The notes: generated from the sequence alone by a model not told the origin. A DNA stretch of 64,000 nt from Paracoccaceae bacterium (GCA_029862205.1 JAOTXT010000018.1:1-64000); one strand, 5' to 3'. Counted from the stretch's first letter, positions 1-9,420 are shown. Translations and numbers: made by a program.

Positions 1-10
1 CTTCCGATCT
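1..10. other. Residual Illumina adapter at contig end
   Basis: The first ten bases, CTTCCGATCT, are identical to the 3' end of the common Illumina TruSeq-type adapter. They fall in the middle of an esterase reading frame and replace the expected codons. A chance 10-base match exactly at position 1 is very unlikely. They mark the end of a short-read contig and are not genomic sequence. Confidence 0.85.
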
Positions 11-585
11 ATGGTCATGTCCACCCAGGGCGAGAACCCGGCCAGGCAGGCGGGCGGCTCGAGCCCCAATTCCACCAGCTTGAGATAGAGCGCAAAGACC
101 AGCCCGCCCCCAGCGGAATCCCCGGCCAGCGCGATCCGGTTCCCGGAATAACCCGAGGCCAGCAGATGCCGGTAGGCCGCCAGCGCGTCCTCCAGCCCCG
201 CGGGAAATGGATGCTCGGGCGCCAGGCGGTAGTCGGGCAGCACCGCGCGGACCCCCGCAGCCCCCGCCAGCCAGGCACCCAGATGCCTATGGGTCCGGCT
301 CGACCCAGCCAGATAGGCCCCGCCATGCAAGTAGAGGATCACCCGGTGCCGGTCGGGCCGCCCGCGGCTGGCCCAAAGCGCGTTGATCAGCCCCTCGCCG
401 TTTCCGGGGGCGCGCCGGATCGTATCGGCGACGAAATTCGCGTCCTCGGGCGCCCGGCAAAACAAGCGCGCGTCCCGCTCGAACCGGGCGCGGAACCCTT
501 GCGGGGTCTTCATCCAGGCGAGCGCGGTCTTGACCGTTAGCCTGAGGATCAGGTTGAGCGCCCGCAATCGGAACGAGCGGCGCAT
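1..585 (-). CDS. Alpha/beta hydrolase (HSL-family esterase), 3'-truncated
   Basis: Reading from ATG at 585 towards position 1 gives about 191 genuine residues of an alpha/beta-hydrolase of the hormone-sensitive-lipase family. The oxyanion motif LHGGAYLAGS is near residue 85, followed by DYRLAPEHPFP and the nucleophile elbow GDSAGG. These three in order define bacterial acetyl-esterase/lipase-like enzymes. The catalytic Asp and His should lie in the missing C-terminal third. The start codon shares one base with the gshB stop (TGATG), so the two are translationally coupled. The last codons before position 1 come from adapter sequence. The substrate cannot be inferred. Confidence 0.85.
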   Translation of the reverse strand, partial: MRRSFRLRALNLILRLTVKTALAWMKTPQGFRARFERDARLFCRAPEDANFVADTIRRAPGNGEGLINALWASRGRPDRHRVILYLHGGAYLAGSSRTHRHLGAWLAGAAGVRAVLPDYRLAPEHPFPAGLEDALAAYRHLLASGYSGNRIALAGDSAGGGLVFALYLKLVELGLEPPACLAGFSPWVDMTIDRK

Positions 586-1544
586 CAAGCCGTCCGGTTA
601 GCCCCGCCGCGGCGCGCCTCGATCGCCTGCCAGATCAGGGCGGCGACATTGGTGCCGTCAAAGCGCTCGAGTTCCTGTATGCCGGTGGGCGAGGTCACAT
701 TGATCTCGGTCAGCCACCCGCCGATCACGTCGATCCCGGTGAAGATCAGTCCCTTCTCGCGCAGCGTGGGTCCGATGCGGGCGCAGATCTCGCGGTCGCG
801 GTCATCAAGCGCGATCTTCTCGGGTTTGCCGCCGACATGCATGTTCGACCGGGTCTCGCCCGCCGCCGGTATGCGGTTGATGGCGCCGACCGGCTCGCCC
901 TCGACCAAGATCACGCGCTTGTCGCCCTTCTCGATGTCAGGCAGGTATTTCTGCGCGATCAGCGGCTCGCGGTTGATGTTGATGAAGAGCTCGTGCAACG
1001 CGTTCAGATTACTGTCCCCGTGTTCAAGCTTGAACACGCCCGCGCCCCCATTGCCGTAGAGGGGTTTGAGGATCATGTCGCCGTGAAGCTCCTTGAAGGC
1101 GCGCAGCGCTTCGAGGCTGCGGGCGATCATGGTGGGCGGCATCAGGTCGATGAAGTCCAGGACCAGAAGCTTCTCTGGGCAGTTGCGCACCCAGAAGGGG
1201 TCGTTGACCACCAGCGTCTGGGGGTGAATCCGCTCCAGCAGATGCGTATTCGTGACATAAGCCATGTCGAAGGGCGGATCCTGGCGCAGCAGCACCACGT
1301 CCATATCGCCCAGATCGCGGGTCTCGCGCGGGCCCAGCAGAAAGTGATCGCCTTCTTCGGCCCTCACCTCCAGCGGCCAGCCGGTCGCCAGAACCCGTCC
1401 GGCGTCCCAGACCAGGTCCGGCACATGGTAGTAGAAGAGATCGTGCCCGCGCTCTTGTGCATCGAGCGCGATCCGGAAGGTCGAGTCGGCACGGATGTCG
1501 ACCGCCTCGATCGGGTCCATCTGGATGGCAACGGAAAGCGGCAT
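585..1544 (-). CDS. gshB: Glutathione synthetase
   Basis: 319 residues, the usual length. It carries out the ATP-dependent ligation of gamma-glutamylcysteine and glycine, the second step of glutathione synthesis, in the cytosol. The N-terminal substrate domain opens with [15 protein letters not shown]. The ATP-grasp part shows [14 protein letters not shown] (around residue 160), the [21 protein letters not shown] segment, and [19 protein letters not shown] with the metal-binding Glu/Asn near the C terminus. A GGGGGAG Shine-Dalgarno sits just before the ATG at 1544. It heads a two-gene unit with the truncated esterase. Nothing unusual is visible. Confidence 0.97.
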   Translation of the reverse strand: MPLSVAIQMDPIEAVDIRADSTFRIALDAQERGHDLFYYHVPDLVWDAGRVLATGWPLEVRAEEGDHFLLGPRETRDLGDMDVVLLRQDPPFDMAYVTNTHLLERIHPQTLVVNDPFWVRNCPEKLLVLDFIDLMPPTMIARSLEALRAFKELHGDMILKPLYGNGGAGVFKLEHGDSNLNALHELFININREPLIAQKYLPDIEKGDKRVILVEGEPVGAINRIPAAGETRSNMHVGGKPEKIALDDRDREICARIGPTLREKGLIFTGIDVIGGWLTEINVTSPTGIQELERFDGTNVAALIWQAIEARRGGANRTA

Positions 1545-1600
1545 GGTCTCCCCCGCGGCACTGAGACGCCGCCACGAGAGCTAAGGCGGCCCGCCAATCT

Positions 1601-1636
1601 GCCCCGCGCGCGGCGTTCCGCGCACGGGGCGTTTTC
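1601..1636. terminator. GC hairpin between the lipoprotein gene and gshB
   Basis: A 12-bp stem (1601-1612 with 1619-1630, one mismatch) closes a GCGTTC loop and is followed on the + strand by GTTTTC. The neighbouring genes are on the minus strand, where no U-run follows the stem. It may end the BON lipoprotein transcript without a U-tract, or block antisense transcription. Confidence 0.5.
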
Positions 1637-1646
1637 GTATGCCGGC

Positions 1647-2264
1647 TTAGCCGGCGCTTTCGGTGCCGGTCACCTTGACCCGGCGGGGATCGTCGATCGT
1701 CAGCACATGGCTGACCACCCGCTCGACCCCTTTGATCTCCTGCGCGTAACGGATCACCCGATCCAGTTCCGAGTTGGATTTGGCCAAGCCCGTTATGTGC
1801 ACGACCCGGTTGATCGTCTCTACATTATAGTTCTGCGAACTGACCTTGCTATTGCTGAGCAGCTTGAATCTCAGCGAATTCGAGATCCGCACGTCGGTGA
1901 AATAGGACTTAACGCTGCTATCCTCGGCTACGGTCAGCTCGTCCTGGACCGAGCTTACGCCCTCGACCGACCAGGCGACCTGGTTGGCCGTGACCTTGTC
2001 CTCGGGCTCGGGCACCGAGCCGGTCAAGAGCACGCGCCCTTCGACCACATCGACCGCGATATCGCGGTAGAGCTCGCCGGAACGCTTGCTCAGTTCGTGC
2101 GAGATCTTGATCTCGATCTCCTTGTCCTTGAGCGCGTCCATTGTTGTGCGCTCCTGCGCAACTGAACGGCCAATAACGGCACCACCGCCCACCAGGGCCG
2201 GTGCGCATGCGGTCAACGCAAGCCCGCAAAGGCATGCGGCCGCCAGGATCGTCTTCGATTTCAT
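1647..2264 (-). CDS. BON-domain lipoprotein (OsmY-like)
   Basis: 205 residues from ATG 2264. The frame stays open further upstream, but that part is shadow of yraN. The start is chosen because it gives a clean lipoprotein signal: Lys near the N terminus, a hydrophobic stretch, then lipobox LTAC (Cys20). Two BON domains follow (about residues 50-120 and 125-195), seen as VVEGRVLLTGSVPEPEDK and VETINRVVHITGLAKSNSEL. BON proteins bind phospholipid or peptidoglycan and help envelope integrity. It is expected to be lipid-anchored in the periplasm. It lies 14 nt downstream of yraN, in the same direction. Confidence 0.88.
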   Translation of the reverse strand: MKSKTILAAACLCGLALTACAPALVGGGAVIGRSVAQERTTMDALKDKEIEIKISHELSKRSGELYRDIAVDVVEGRVLLTGSVPEPEDKVTANQVAWSVEGVSSVQDELTVAEDSSVKSYFTDVRISNSLRFKLLSNSKVSSQNYNVETINRVVHITGLAKSNSELDRVIRYAQEIKGVERVVSHVLTIDDPRRVKVTGTESAG

Positions 2265-2278
2265 GTTCCTGCTCCGCC

Positions 2279-2656
2279 TCACTGCTCGTCGAAACTGCGG
2301 GCGTTCTCGATGATCTCGAAGCGGCCATCCGCGCCGATCAGAACGGCGTCGAAGCGGCAACCACGGATCGTGCCCGTCTGGTTCGCGAACCGCACCATAT
2401 AGTGTGTTGCCGCCAATCCCAAGCGTTCCCATTGCCTTTCGGTAATAGATTCGTGCAATTCCGCCCGATTTTTTCGCCTTTTCACCTCGACGAAGATCAA
2501 AATGCCGTCCTGGCTGAAGATCAGGTCGATCTCGCCGGCCTCGTTCCGGTGCCGCCGGGCGAGCAGTTCGGCGCCTCGCCGCTGATAGGCACGGAGGGCC
2601 TGATCCTCGGCCGAGAGGCCGCTCAAATAGTTGGCCCGGCCCCGGCGGCGGCTCAT
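2279..2656 (-). CDS. YraN/UPF0102 family protein (endonuclease-like fold)
   Basis: 125 residues, the normal size for YraN. The signature is complete: an N-terminal basic helix followed by GEIDLIF (around residue 42) and ILIFVEVKRRK (around 52), which form the D...ExK core of a PD-(D/E)XK nuclease fold. The family is almost universal in bacteria, usually next to rsmI as here, and its biochemical role is unsettled. The start overlaps the rsmI stop by 4 nt, so translation is probably coupled. Upstream to downstream the unit reads rsmI-yraN-BON lipoprotein. Confidence 0.93.
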   Translation of the reverse strand: MSRRRGRANYLSGLSAEDQALRAYQRRGAELLARRHRNEAGEIDLIFSQDGILIFVEVKRRKNRAELHESITERQWERLGLAATHYMVRFANQTGTIRGCRFDAVLIGADGRFEIIENARSFDEQ

Positions 2657-3564
2657 CGTCCGGCCAGTTCAAGCGCCCGAGCATAGACCTCGCGGCGCGG
2701 CAAGCCGAGGCGTTCGGCGACCGCGCGGGCCGCGTCCTTTACCGACGCCTCGGCCATGGCGACGCTCAGCGCGGCATCGAGCGCCTCGGGATCCAGCGCG
2801 GCGTGCCGTTCCGGCGGGCCGACCACGATCACCACTTCGCCCTTCGGGGCGCCGGCCGCCTCGGCGGCCTCGGCGAGTTCCGCAAGCGTGCCACGCCGGG
2901 TCTCCTCGAACCGCTTGGTCAACTCGCGCGAGACGGCCGCCAATCGCACCCCGCCCAGCACCGCCGCCATATCCGCCAGCACCGCCGGGACACGCCGCGG
3001 GCTCTCATAGAAGACCAGCGTCGCGGGCACCGCCGCAAGCTCGGCCAGCGCCTTGCGCCGCGGGCCGGGCCTTGGGGGCAGGAATCCGGCAAAGAGGAAT
3101 CGGTCGGTGGGCAGGCCCGCGACCGACAGCGCCGACAGGATGGCGGAGGCCCCTGGAACCGCGACAACGCAAAATTCCGCATCCAAGGCCGCCTCAACCA
3201 GGCGGAAGCCAGGATCCGCGATCATCGGCGTGCCCGCATCCGAGCAATAGGCAACGCTGAGACCCTGGCGAAGCCATTCCAGGATTTGCGGGCGGCGCTG
3301 CGGGCCATTCCCGTCGTGATAGGAGACGATCGGCCGCCCGGCCAAGGCGATACCATGTATCCCCATCAGCTTGCGGGTCTGGCGGGTATCCTCGGCGGCG
3401 ATGGCATCGGCACGGGTTAGAATATCCAGCGCCCGCAGGGTGATATCCCGCGCATTGCCGATCGGTGTCGCCACCATGTAAAGGCCCGGATCGAGCATGG
3501 GCGCCAGCCCCTCGCCATCTGCGGCAGCGCCCCCTCTGCGTTTACTTTCTGCGCGCGCGCTCAT
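2653..3564 (-). CDS. rsmI: 16S rRNA (cytidine(1402)-2'-O)-methyltransferase
   Basis: 303 residues from ATG 3564; an in-frame TTG at 3576 would add four residues but has no better ribosome site. RsmI methylates the 2'-O of C1402 in the 30S decoding centre using S-adenosylmethionine. Visible marks are GLYMVATPIGNARDITLRAL at the start of the tetrapyrrole-methylase fold, the EDTRQTRKLM loop, CSDAGTPMIADPG (SAM pocket) and FYESPRRV. The C-terminal tail matches the usual RsmI extension. It is divergent from the LpoA-like gene at 3693, so 3577-3692 must hold both promoters. Confidence 0.95.
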   Translation of the reverse strand: MSARAESKRRGGAAADGEGLAPMLDPGLYMVATPIGNARDITLRALDILTRADAIAAEDTRQTRKLMGIHGIALAGRPIVSYHDGNGPQRRPQILEWLRQGLSVAYCSDAGTPMIADPGFRLVEAALDAEFCVVAVPGASAILSALSVAGLPTDRFLFAGFLPPRPGPRRKALAELAAVPATLVFYESPRRVPAVLADMAAVLGGVRLAAVSRELTKRFEETRRGTLAELAEAAEAAGAPKGEVVIVVGPPERHAALDPEALDAALSVAMAEASVKDAARAVAERLGLPRREVYARALELAGR

Positions 3565-3692
3565 AACGTCCGTCAAAATGCTGCCGCGTTCGAGGCCGAC
3601 AAGGCCCGGTTTAGTGATCGGGTTTGACCAGTCAGCGGGTTTGGTGAATCTGTCTTAAAGACTGCGCCAGAAAAAGAGAATGAGAGGTTACC

Positions 3693-4910
3693 ATGCTCAG
3701 CGCTCTCCGCGTCACGTCCCGAGCCCTGATCGCGGCCGCGGCCCTGGGCCTGCTGACCTCCTGCGGTCCCGGGGGCGGGGCGGGCCCCGGCACGGCAACG
3801 CTTCCGCCCGTCCAGCAGACCCAGCCAACGCTGCGCCCCGGCGAGGTCGATCCGTCGAAGCCGGTCACGGTCGCACTGCTTGTGCCGTTGAGCGGGCTGA
3901 ACGAGGGCGCAGCGACCGCGGGCAACGCATTGGCCAACGCCGCGCGCATGGCGATGGTGGATCTGGCCGATCCGACGATGCAGCTCGAGATCTACGACAC
4001 GCGCGGCGACGCCCAGACCGCGCGCGCCATGGCCGAGCGCGCGGCGGCCGACGGCGCGGCGTTGATCCTGGGTCCGCTATTCGGCACCAACACGGCCGGG
4101 GTCGGCGAGGTCGCCGCGCGCACCGGGCTGAGCGTAATCTCGTTCTCGACCGACAGTTCGGTGGCGGGCGGGCCGGTCTTCGTCAGCGGTTTTCTGCCCG
4201 AGTCAGAGGCGGAGCGGATCATCGGCTTCGCGGCTTCGCGCGGGGCGGGGCAGATCGCGGTCTTCTATCCGCAAACCGAATATGGCCAAGCGGCATTGGC
4301 CGGAGCAGAGCGCGCGGCCAATCGTCAAGGCGCCACGATCACGACCGCCTCGAGCTACTCGCGCACGTTCCAGGGAATCCAGAACGCATCCGAACCCTTT
4401 GCCAGCGATGCGCTGGGCTTCGGCGCCAACGCGGTTCTGTTGCCTGATAGCGGCCAGGGGCTGCGGTCGGTCGCGGCGTTCCTCGACTATAACGGGCTTG
4501 ACCCGGCGGATGTCAGATATATCGGGCTTGGCCAGTGGAACGGGTCCGAGACCCTGAAGGAAGCTGCGCTGCAGGGCGGCTGGTTCCCGGCGCCGGATCC
4601 GGATCGGCTGGACCGGTTCTCGGGCTATTACGCGGCACGGCACGGCGGCAGCCCGCCTTTCATCGCGGTCTTGGGCTATGACTCGGTGCAGATTGCGGGG
4701 CAGCTTTTGTCCGATGCCAGGCAGGTCGGATCGCGGCAGCCGTTCGCCCGGAATGAAATTGCCCGGCCGCGCGGGTTCCAAGGGACACTGGGCCCCATCG
4801 TCTTCCTGCCAGATGGAACCAATCGCCGAGCGATGGCCGTGCTTCAGGTGGCGCCCGGGCGGTTCGAGGTCCTGGACCCGGCGCCCGGTTTCCTGGGCTC
4901 GGGGTCGTGA
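3693..4910 (+). CDS. Penicillin-binding protein activator / LpoA-like lipoprotein (type 1 periplasmic-binding fold)
   Basis: 405 residues. The signal peptide ends in lipobox LTSC (Cys near 23), followed by a Pro/Gly-rich linker. From about residue 55 a type 1 periplasmic-binding-protein fold begins with VTVALLVPLSGLN and runs through LILGPLFGTN, VISFSTDSSV and AVLGYDSVQIAGQLL. This combination is typical of alphaproteobacterial LpoA-type activators of penicillin-binding proteins. Direct activation of a PBP is inferred from family and not shown here. A GAGAGG ribosome site precedes the ATG. The gene ends 3 nt before the presumed glnD start, so the two may be co-transcribed. Confidence 0.82.
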   Translation: MLSALRVTSRALIAAAALGLLTSCGPGGGAGPGTATLPPVQQTQPTLRPGEVDPSKPVTVALLVPLSGLNEGAATAGNALANAARMAMVDLADPTMQLEIYDTRGDAQTARAMAERAAADGAALILGPLFGTNTAGVGEVAARTGLSVISFSTDSSVAGGPVFVSGFLPESEAERIIGFAASRGAGQIAVFYPQTEYGQAALAGAERAANRQGATITTASSYSRTFQGIQNASEPFASDALGFGANAVLLPDSGQGLRSVAAFLDYNGLDPADVRYIGLGQWNGSETLKEAALQGGWFPAPDPDRLDRFSGYYAARHGGSPPFIAVLGYDSVQIAGQLLSDARQVGSRQPFARNEIARPRGFQGTLGPIVFLPDGTNRRAMAVLQVAPGRFEVLDPAPGFLGSGS

Positions 4911-4913
4911 CCA

Positions 4914-7778
4914 TTGCAGTTGCCCGGCACGAGGACCAATGAGCGGCGCGGGAGCCGCACAACGGATGCGCCCACCTTTGCCGGGCTCTTCCACCTCATC
5001 GCGCCAGCAGCGAAGATTCTCGACCTCAATGAACTGACGACCGAGATCGATCGTGTCGCTGGTGCGGCTGCGGAACATCGTTCCTCCGAAATCGTGCCCG
5101 TTCTGACGGCAGCCTATGAGAGGGGCCGCCAGCGGGTGCGCGATGGCCTCTTGGAGCAGCCCCATGCGGGTCTGCGCGCCGCGCGCAGCTACGCCCATGT
5201 CAGCGACGTGGTCGTAGCCGCGACCTTCCACTATTGCAGCACCTGGCTGCACCCGGCGTCGATCCGCACCAAGGCCGAGCAATTGGCGGTGGCGGCGGTG
5301 GGTGGCACCGGCCGGGGCGAGATGGCACCCTTCTCGGATGTCGATCTGCTGTTCCTGACCCCCTACAAGCAGACCGCCTGGGGAGAGAGCGTGATCGAAA
5401 GCATGCTCTACATGCTCTGGGACATGAAACTGAAGGTCGGCCACTCGGTGCGCAGCATCGATGACTGCATGCGCTGGGCGACCGCCGACCTGACAGTGCG
5501 CACCGCACTGATGGAGACCCGTTTCCTGTGTGGAGACGTCGAGCCGTTCGAACAACTCTTGCCGCGGCTTTGGAACACGCTCTTCGCGCGGACCAAGCAG
5601 GATTTCGTCGAGGCGAAGCTGGCCGAGCGCGAAACCAGGCACCAGCGTCACGGAGGCTCGCGCTATCTGCTCGAGCCCAACATCAAGGAGGCCAAGGGGG
5701 GCCTGCGCGATCTGCAGTCGCTCCATTGGATCTCGCGCTATCTCTACCGCAGCGACAGCGCCTGGGACCTGGTCGAGATGGGGGTCTTCACCCAGGAGGA
5801 AGTTCAACGCTTCGCCGACGCGGCGAAGTTCCTGTGGGCCGTGCGATGCCATCTGCATGACCTGGCTGGCCGGGCACAGGAACAGCTCACCTTCGACCGC
5901 CAGATCGAGATCGCCGAGCGGATGGGCTTCGAGGACCATGACGGGCGCCGCGCGGTCGAGCATTTCATGCACACCTATTTCCGCCACGCCAAGAATGTGG
6001 GCGACCTGACCCGGATCTTCTCGGCGGCGCTGGAGGCACAGCACGCCAAGGCGCCGCCACGGCTTTCGACGCTGCTGCGCGCGCTGAGCTTCCGGGGGGT
6101 GACCGGGGCGTCTCAGGACGTCTTCGTGGTGCGCGACGGCCGGCTGACCGTGCGCGACGACAATGTCTTCGCCGAGGACCCGATCAACATCCTGCGGCTC
6201 TTCCGGGAGGGCGCGAGGCTCGACGCCCATATCCATCCCGCCGCCATGCGGTTAGTGACGCAGAACCTGCACCTGATTGACGACAAGCTGCGCCAAGACC
6301 CCAAAGCGATCGAATTATTCCTCGAGATGCTCATGGACGCGGAGAACGGCGAATGGCTGCTCCGGCGCATGAACGAGACCGAGGTGCTGGGCCGGTTCAT
6401 TCCAGAATTCGGCCGCGTCGTGGCGATGATGCAGTTCAACATGTACCACCACTACACGGTGGACGAGCACACGATCCAGGTGATCGTCACGATGAACCGG
6501 ATCGAGAACCTGGAGGCGGCCGAAGAGCATCCGGTCGCGACCGAGATCATCAAGGGCGGGATCAACCGCCGGGTCCTCTACATGGCGCTGCTGATCCACG
6601 ATCTGGGCAAGGGCGACCCGCGCGATCATTCCAAAGTCGGCGCCGAGATCGCCGCGGATCTGTGCCCGCGCCTTGGCTTCGACCGGGCCGAGACCGAAAT
6701 GGTCGCTTGGCTGGTGCGCCATCACCTGCTGATGTCGGACGTGGCTCAGAAGCGCGACACGTCCGACCCGCAGACGGTCAAGGACTTCGCCGAGATCGTG
6801 CAGAGCCCGACCCGGCTGCGCCTGCTGCTGGTCCTGACAGTCTGCGATATTCGCGGCGTGGGCCCGGGCGTCTGGAACAATTGGAAAGCGCAGCTTCTGC
6901 GCCGCCTCTACTGGGACACCCGCGACTACCTGACCGGCGGCGGCGACGAGTTGAGCCGCGCGAGCCGGGTCGAGGAAGCGCGCGAGACCCTGGCCGCGCG
7001 TCTTCCGGATTGGCCGGACGCCGACATTGCCGCCGAGTTCGAACGGCACTACCCGCCGTATTGGCTGGGACTCGATACCGACACCCAGGCGATCATGGCC
7101 GAGCTTGCCCAGGCTACCGCCAGGTCCGATGTGGGCGCCGATCTTATCGCCAGCCGGTTTCTGCCGGACGAGAGCCATGATGCCACCAAGGCCTGCCTCT
7201 ACATGGCCGATCATCCGGGCATCTTCGCGCGCATGGCCGGTGCCTTCGCGATGGCCGGCGCCAGCGTGGTCGATGCGCGCACCTATACGACCGCCGACGG
7301 CATGGCCTGCTCGACCTTCTGGATCCAGGACCGCGAAGGCCACCCCTTCGAGCGAAGCCGGCTCGGGCGCCTACGCAAGACCATTGAGCGCACGCTCAAG
7401 GGCGAGGTCGTCACCCGCGACGTGCTGCGCGAGCGGTATCGCGTCAAGGCGCGTGAAGTAGGCTTTACCGTGCCGACGCGCATCGTATTCGACAATGACG
7501 GGTCCGAGCTGTTCACGGTGATCGAGGTCAATGCCCGGGACCGGCTGGGCCTGCTTTACCTGCTGACCCGAACGCTGACCTCGCTCAATATCAACATTTT
7601 CTCGGCGGTGATCGCGACCTATGGCGAACATGCGGTTGACGTTTTCTATGTGAAGGATCTGTTCGGCCACAAGATCCGCAGCCCGCAGAAGCTGAAGCTG
7701 ATCGAGCGCCGGCTGATCGAGGCGATAGAGGGTCCGTTGGCGCCCGAGCCCGATAAACAAGCCGCGCTTCAGCGATGA
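4914..7778 (+). CDS. glnD: [Protein-PII] uridylyltransferase / uridylyl-removing enzyme
   Basis: Bifunctional nitrogen sensor that uridylylates PII proteins when glutamine is low and deuridylylates them when it is high. All domains are present: nucleotidyltransferase GGTGRGEMAPFSDVDLLF (about residues 130-147), the PII-UT linker, an HD domain with HDLGKGDPRDHS (about 561), and two ACT domains (about 764 and 869) that bind glutamine. 954 residues if started at TTG 4914, close to the family length. The start is weak: there is no in-frame ATG before the catalytic motif, and an in-frame stop lies at 4908. A later non-ATG start is possible. It is followed 10 nt later by murJ. Confidence 0.95.
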   Translation: MQLPGTRTNERRGSRTTDAPTFAGLFHLIAPAAKILDLNELTTEIDRVAGAAAEHRSSEIVPVLTAAYERGRQRVRDGLLEQPHAGLRAARSYAHVSDVVVAATFHYCSTWLHPASIRTKAEQLAVAAVGGTGRGEMAPFSDVDLLFLTPYKQTAWGESVIESMLYMLWDMKLKVGHSVRSIDDCMRWATADLTVRTALMETRFLCGDVEPFEQLLPRLWNTLFARTKQDFVEAKLAERETRHQRHGGSRYLLEPNIKEAKGGLRDLQSLHWISRYLYRSDSAWDLVEMGVFTQEEVQRFADAAKFLWAVRCHLHDLAGRAQEQLTFDRQIEIAERMGFEDHDGRRAVEHFMHTYFRHAKNVGDLTRIFSAALEAQHAKAPPRLSTLLRALSFRGVTGASQDVFVVRDGRLTVRDDNVFAEDPINILRLFREGARLDAHIHPAAMRLVTQNLHLIDDKLRQDPKAIELFLEMLMDAENGEWLLRRMNETEVLGRFIPEFGRVVAMMQFNMYHHYTVDEHTIQVIVTMNRIENLEAAEEHPVATEIIKGGINRRVLYMALLIHDLGKGDPRDHSKVGAEIAADLCPRLGFDRAETEMVAWLVRHHLLMSDVAQKRDTSDPQTVKDFAEIVQSPTRLRLLLVLTVCDIRGVGPGVWNNWKAQLLRRLYWDTRDYLTGGGDELSRASRVEEARETLAARLPDWPDADIAAEFERHYPPYWLGLDTDTQAIMAELAQATARSDVGADLIASRFLPDESHDATKACLYMADHPGIFARMAGAFAMAGASVVDARTYTTADGMACSTFWIQDREGHPFERSRLGRLRKTIERTLKGEVVTRDVLRERYRVKAREVGFTVPTRIVFDNDGSELFTVIEVNARDRLGLLYLLTRTLTSLNINIFSAVIATYGEHAVDVFYVKDLFGHKIRSPQKLKLIERRLIEAIEGPLAPEPDKQAALQR

Positions 7779-7788
7779 GCACCGTGGC

Positions 7789-9420
7789 ATGAGCCAATCC
7801 GCCGATCGGGAGCACGGCACCGTGGCCCCGTCCGCGCCGATCCGGCTGCTGCGCGGGTTCGCGACGGTCGGCGGCTGGACCCTGGCCAGCCGGGTGCTGG
7901 GCTTCATGCGCGATATCCTGATCGCGGCGTTCTTGGGGTCCGGCCCTGTGGCCGAGGCGTTCTTTGTCGCCTTCCGCCTGCCGAACATGTTCCGGCGCTT
8001 CTTCGCCGAAGGCGCCTTCAACATGGCGTTCATCCCGCTCTTCGCAAAAAAGCTGGAGGGCGAGGGCCGGGACGCCGCGCGGCGATTTGGCGAGGAGGCC
8101 ATGTCGGTCCTTCTGACCGCCTTGATCGCGCTGACCGTCATCGCTCAGCTTGCCATGCCCTGGTTCGTTCTGGCGCTGGCCAGCGGGTTCGACGGCTCCG
8201 ATGGCGGCGAGCGTTTTGACCTGGCGGTGGCGTTCTCGCGAGTGGTTTTTCCTTACATCGTCTTCATCTCGCTGGCAGCGCTCTTCTCCGGCATTCTCAA
8301 TTCCTTCGGCCGGTTCGCCGCCGCCGCGGCGGCACCGGTTCTACTGAATGTGGTGCTCATCGCGGCGATGCTGCTGGCACATGCGGCGGGCTGGGAAGTG
8401 GGCCCGACGCTTTCCTGGGCGGTCTTCGTGGCCGGTATCGCGCAACTCGCCCTGGTCGCGCTCGCGGCAGGACGCGCCGGCATGAAACTCCGATTGCGGA
8501 TGCCACGGCTGACGCGGGATGTGCGCCGCCTAATCGCGCTGGGCATCCCGGCGGCGCTGGCCGGCGGGGTCATGCAAATCAACCTCCTGGTCGGCACCCA
8601 GGTCGCCAGCTATTTCGACGGAGCGGTTAGCTGGCTGTGGTATGCGGACCGGCTCTACCAATTGCCGCTGGGCGTCGTCGGCGTCGCGATCGGCGTGGTG
8701 CTGTTGCCGGAGCTTTCGCGGCGGGTCCGCGCGGGCGATGCAGCGGCGTCGGCTGGGGCGATGAACCGGGCGGCCGAATTCTCGCTTCTGCTGACGCTGC
8801 CGGCGACCGTAGCGTTTATTGCCCTGCCGGTCCTGATCACTGGCGTGTTGTTTGAGCGCGGCGCCTTCACGGGCGCAGACACGGCGGCGACCGCGACGGC
8901 CCTGACCATCTATGCCCTCGGGCTGCCCGCCTTCGTCCTGCAGAAGGTCATCCAGCCGGCCTTCTTCGCGCGTGAGGATACGCGCACGCCGCTCAACTAC
9001 GCGCTGGTCTCGATGGTCGTAAACATCGTCGTGGCGGTGGGCGGCGCGCCGGTGATCGGCTATCTGGCCGCGGCCTTGGGCACGACGCTGGCCGGTTGGG
9101 TCAACCTGGCGTTGCTTTGGCGCGGGGCGCAGCGGTTCGGGACAGGGGTCGCGGTGGATGAACGGCTGGCGCACCGCTGGCCCAGGATCCTGGGCGCTTC
9201 GCTGGTCATGGGGGCCATCATCCTGGGATTGGCCGAGGCCATCGCGGCCATCGCTCCCGACTGGCGCATTGCCGGGTTGATTGTGATCGTCGCCCTCGGT
9301 GCGCTCAGCTTCGCGGCGGCAGCGTGGACGCTGGGCGCGATGCGTCCGGGAGATCTTCGCGCGGCGCTTCGTCGAACGCCGCCCGATCGTCAGGTGCCCG
9401 ATCGACAGGAACCTGACTGA
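7789..9420 (+). CDS. murJ: Lipid II flippase MurJ
   Basis: 543 residues with about 13-14 hydrophobic segments. MurJ flips lipid-linked peptidoglycan precursor across the inner membrane. The diagnostic N-terminal stretch is present: TLASRVLGFMRDILIAAFLG, followed by AFFVAFRLPNMFRRFFAEGA, which contains the central-cavity arginines. A second conserved block, FFAREDTRTPLNYALVSM, lies near residue 390. The C-terminal tail is hydrophilic and rich in Arg/Asp. Its last 116 nt overlap the 3' end of the rhomboid gene on the other strand. It sits just after glnD, a common alphaproteobacterial order. Confidence 0.97.
   Translation: MSQSADREHGTVAPSAPIRLLRGFATVGGWTLASRVLGFMRDILIAAFLGSGPVAEAFFVAFRLPNMFRRFFAEGAFNMAFIPLFAKKLEGEGRDAARRFGEEAMSVLLTALIALTVIAQLAMPWFVLALASGFDGSDGGERFDLAVAFSRVVFPYIVFISLAALFSGILNSFGRFAAAAAAPVLLNVVLIAAMLLAHAAGWEVGPTLSWAVFVAGIAQLALVALAAGRAGMKLRLRMPRLTRDVRRLIALGIPAALAGGVMQINLLVGTQVASYFDGAVSWLWYADRLYQLPLGVVGVAIGVVLLPELSRRVRAGDAAASAGAMNRAAEFSLLLTLPATVAFIALPVLITGVLFERGAFTGADTAATATALTIYALGLPAFVLQKVIQPAFFAREDTRTPLNYALVSMVVNIVVAVGGAPVIGYLAAALGTTLAGWVNLALLWRGAQRFGTGVAVDERLAHRWPRILGASLVMGAIILGLAEAIAAIAPDWRIAGLIVIVALGALSFAAAAWTLGAMRPGDLRAALRRTPPDRQVPDRQEPD

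Noticed and set aside
4203-6236. 677-codon open frame opposite glnD
   Set aside because: High-GC codon bias leaves long antisense frames open. It lacks family features, and the + strand is clearly glnD.
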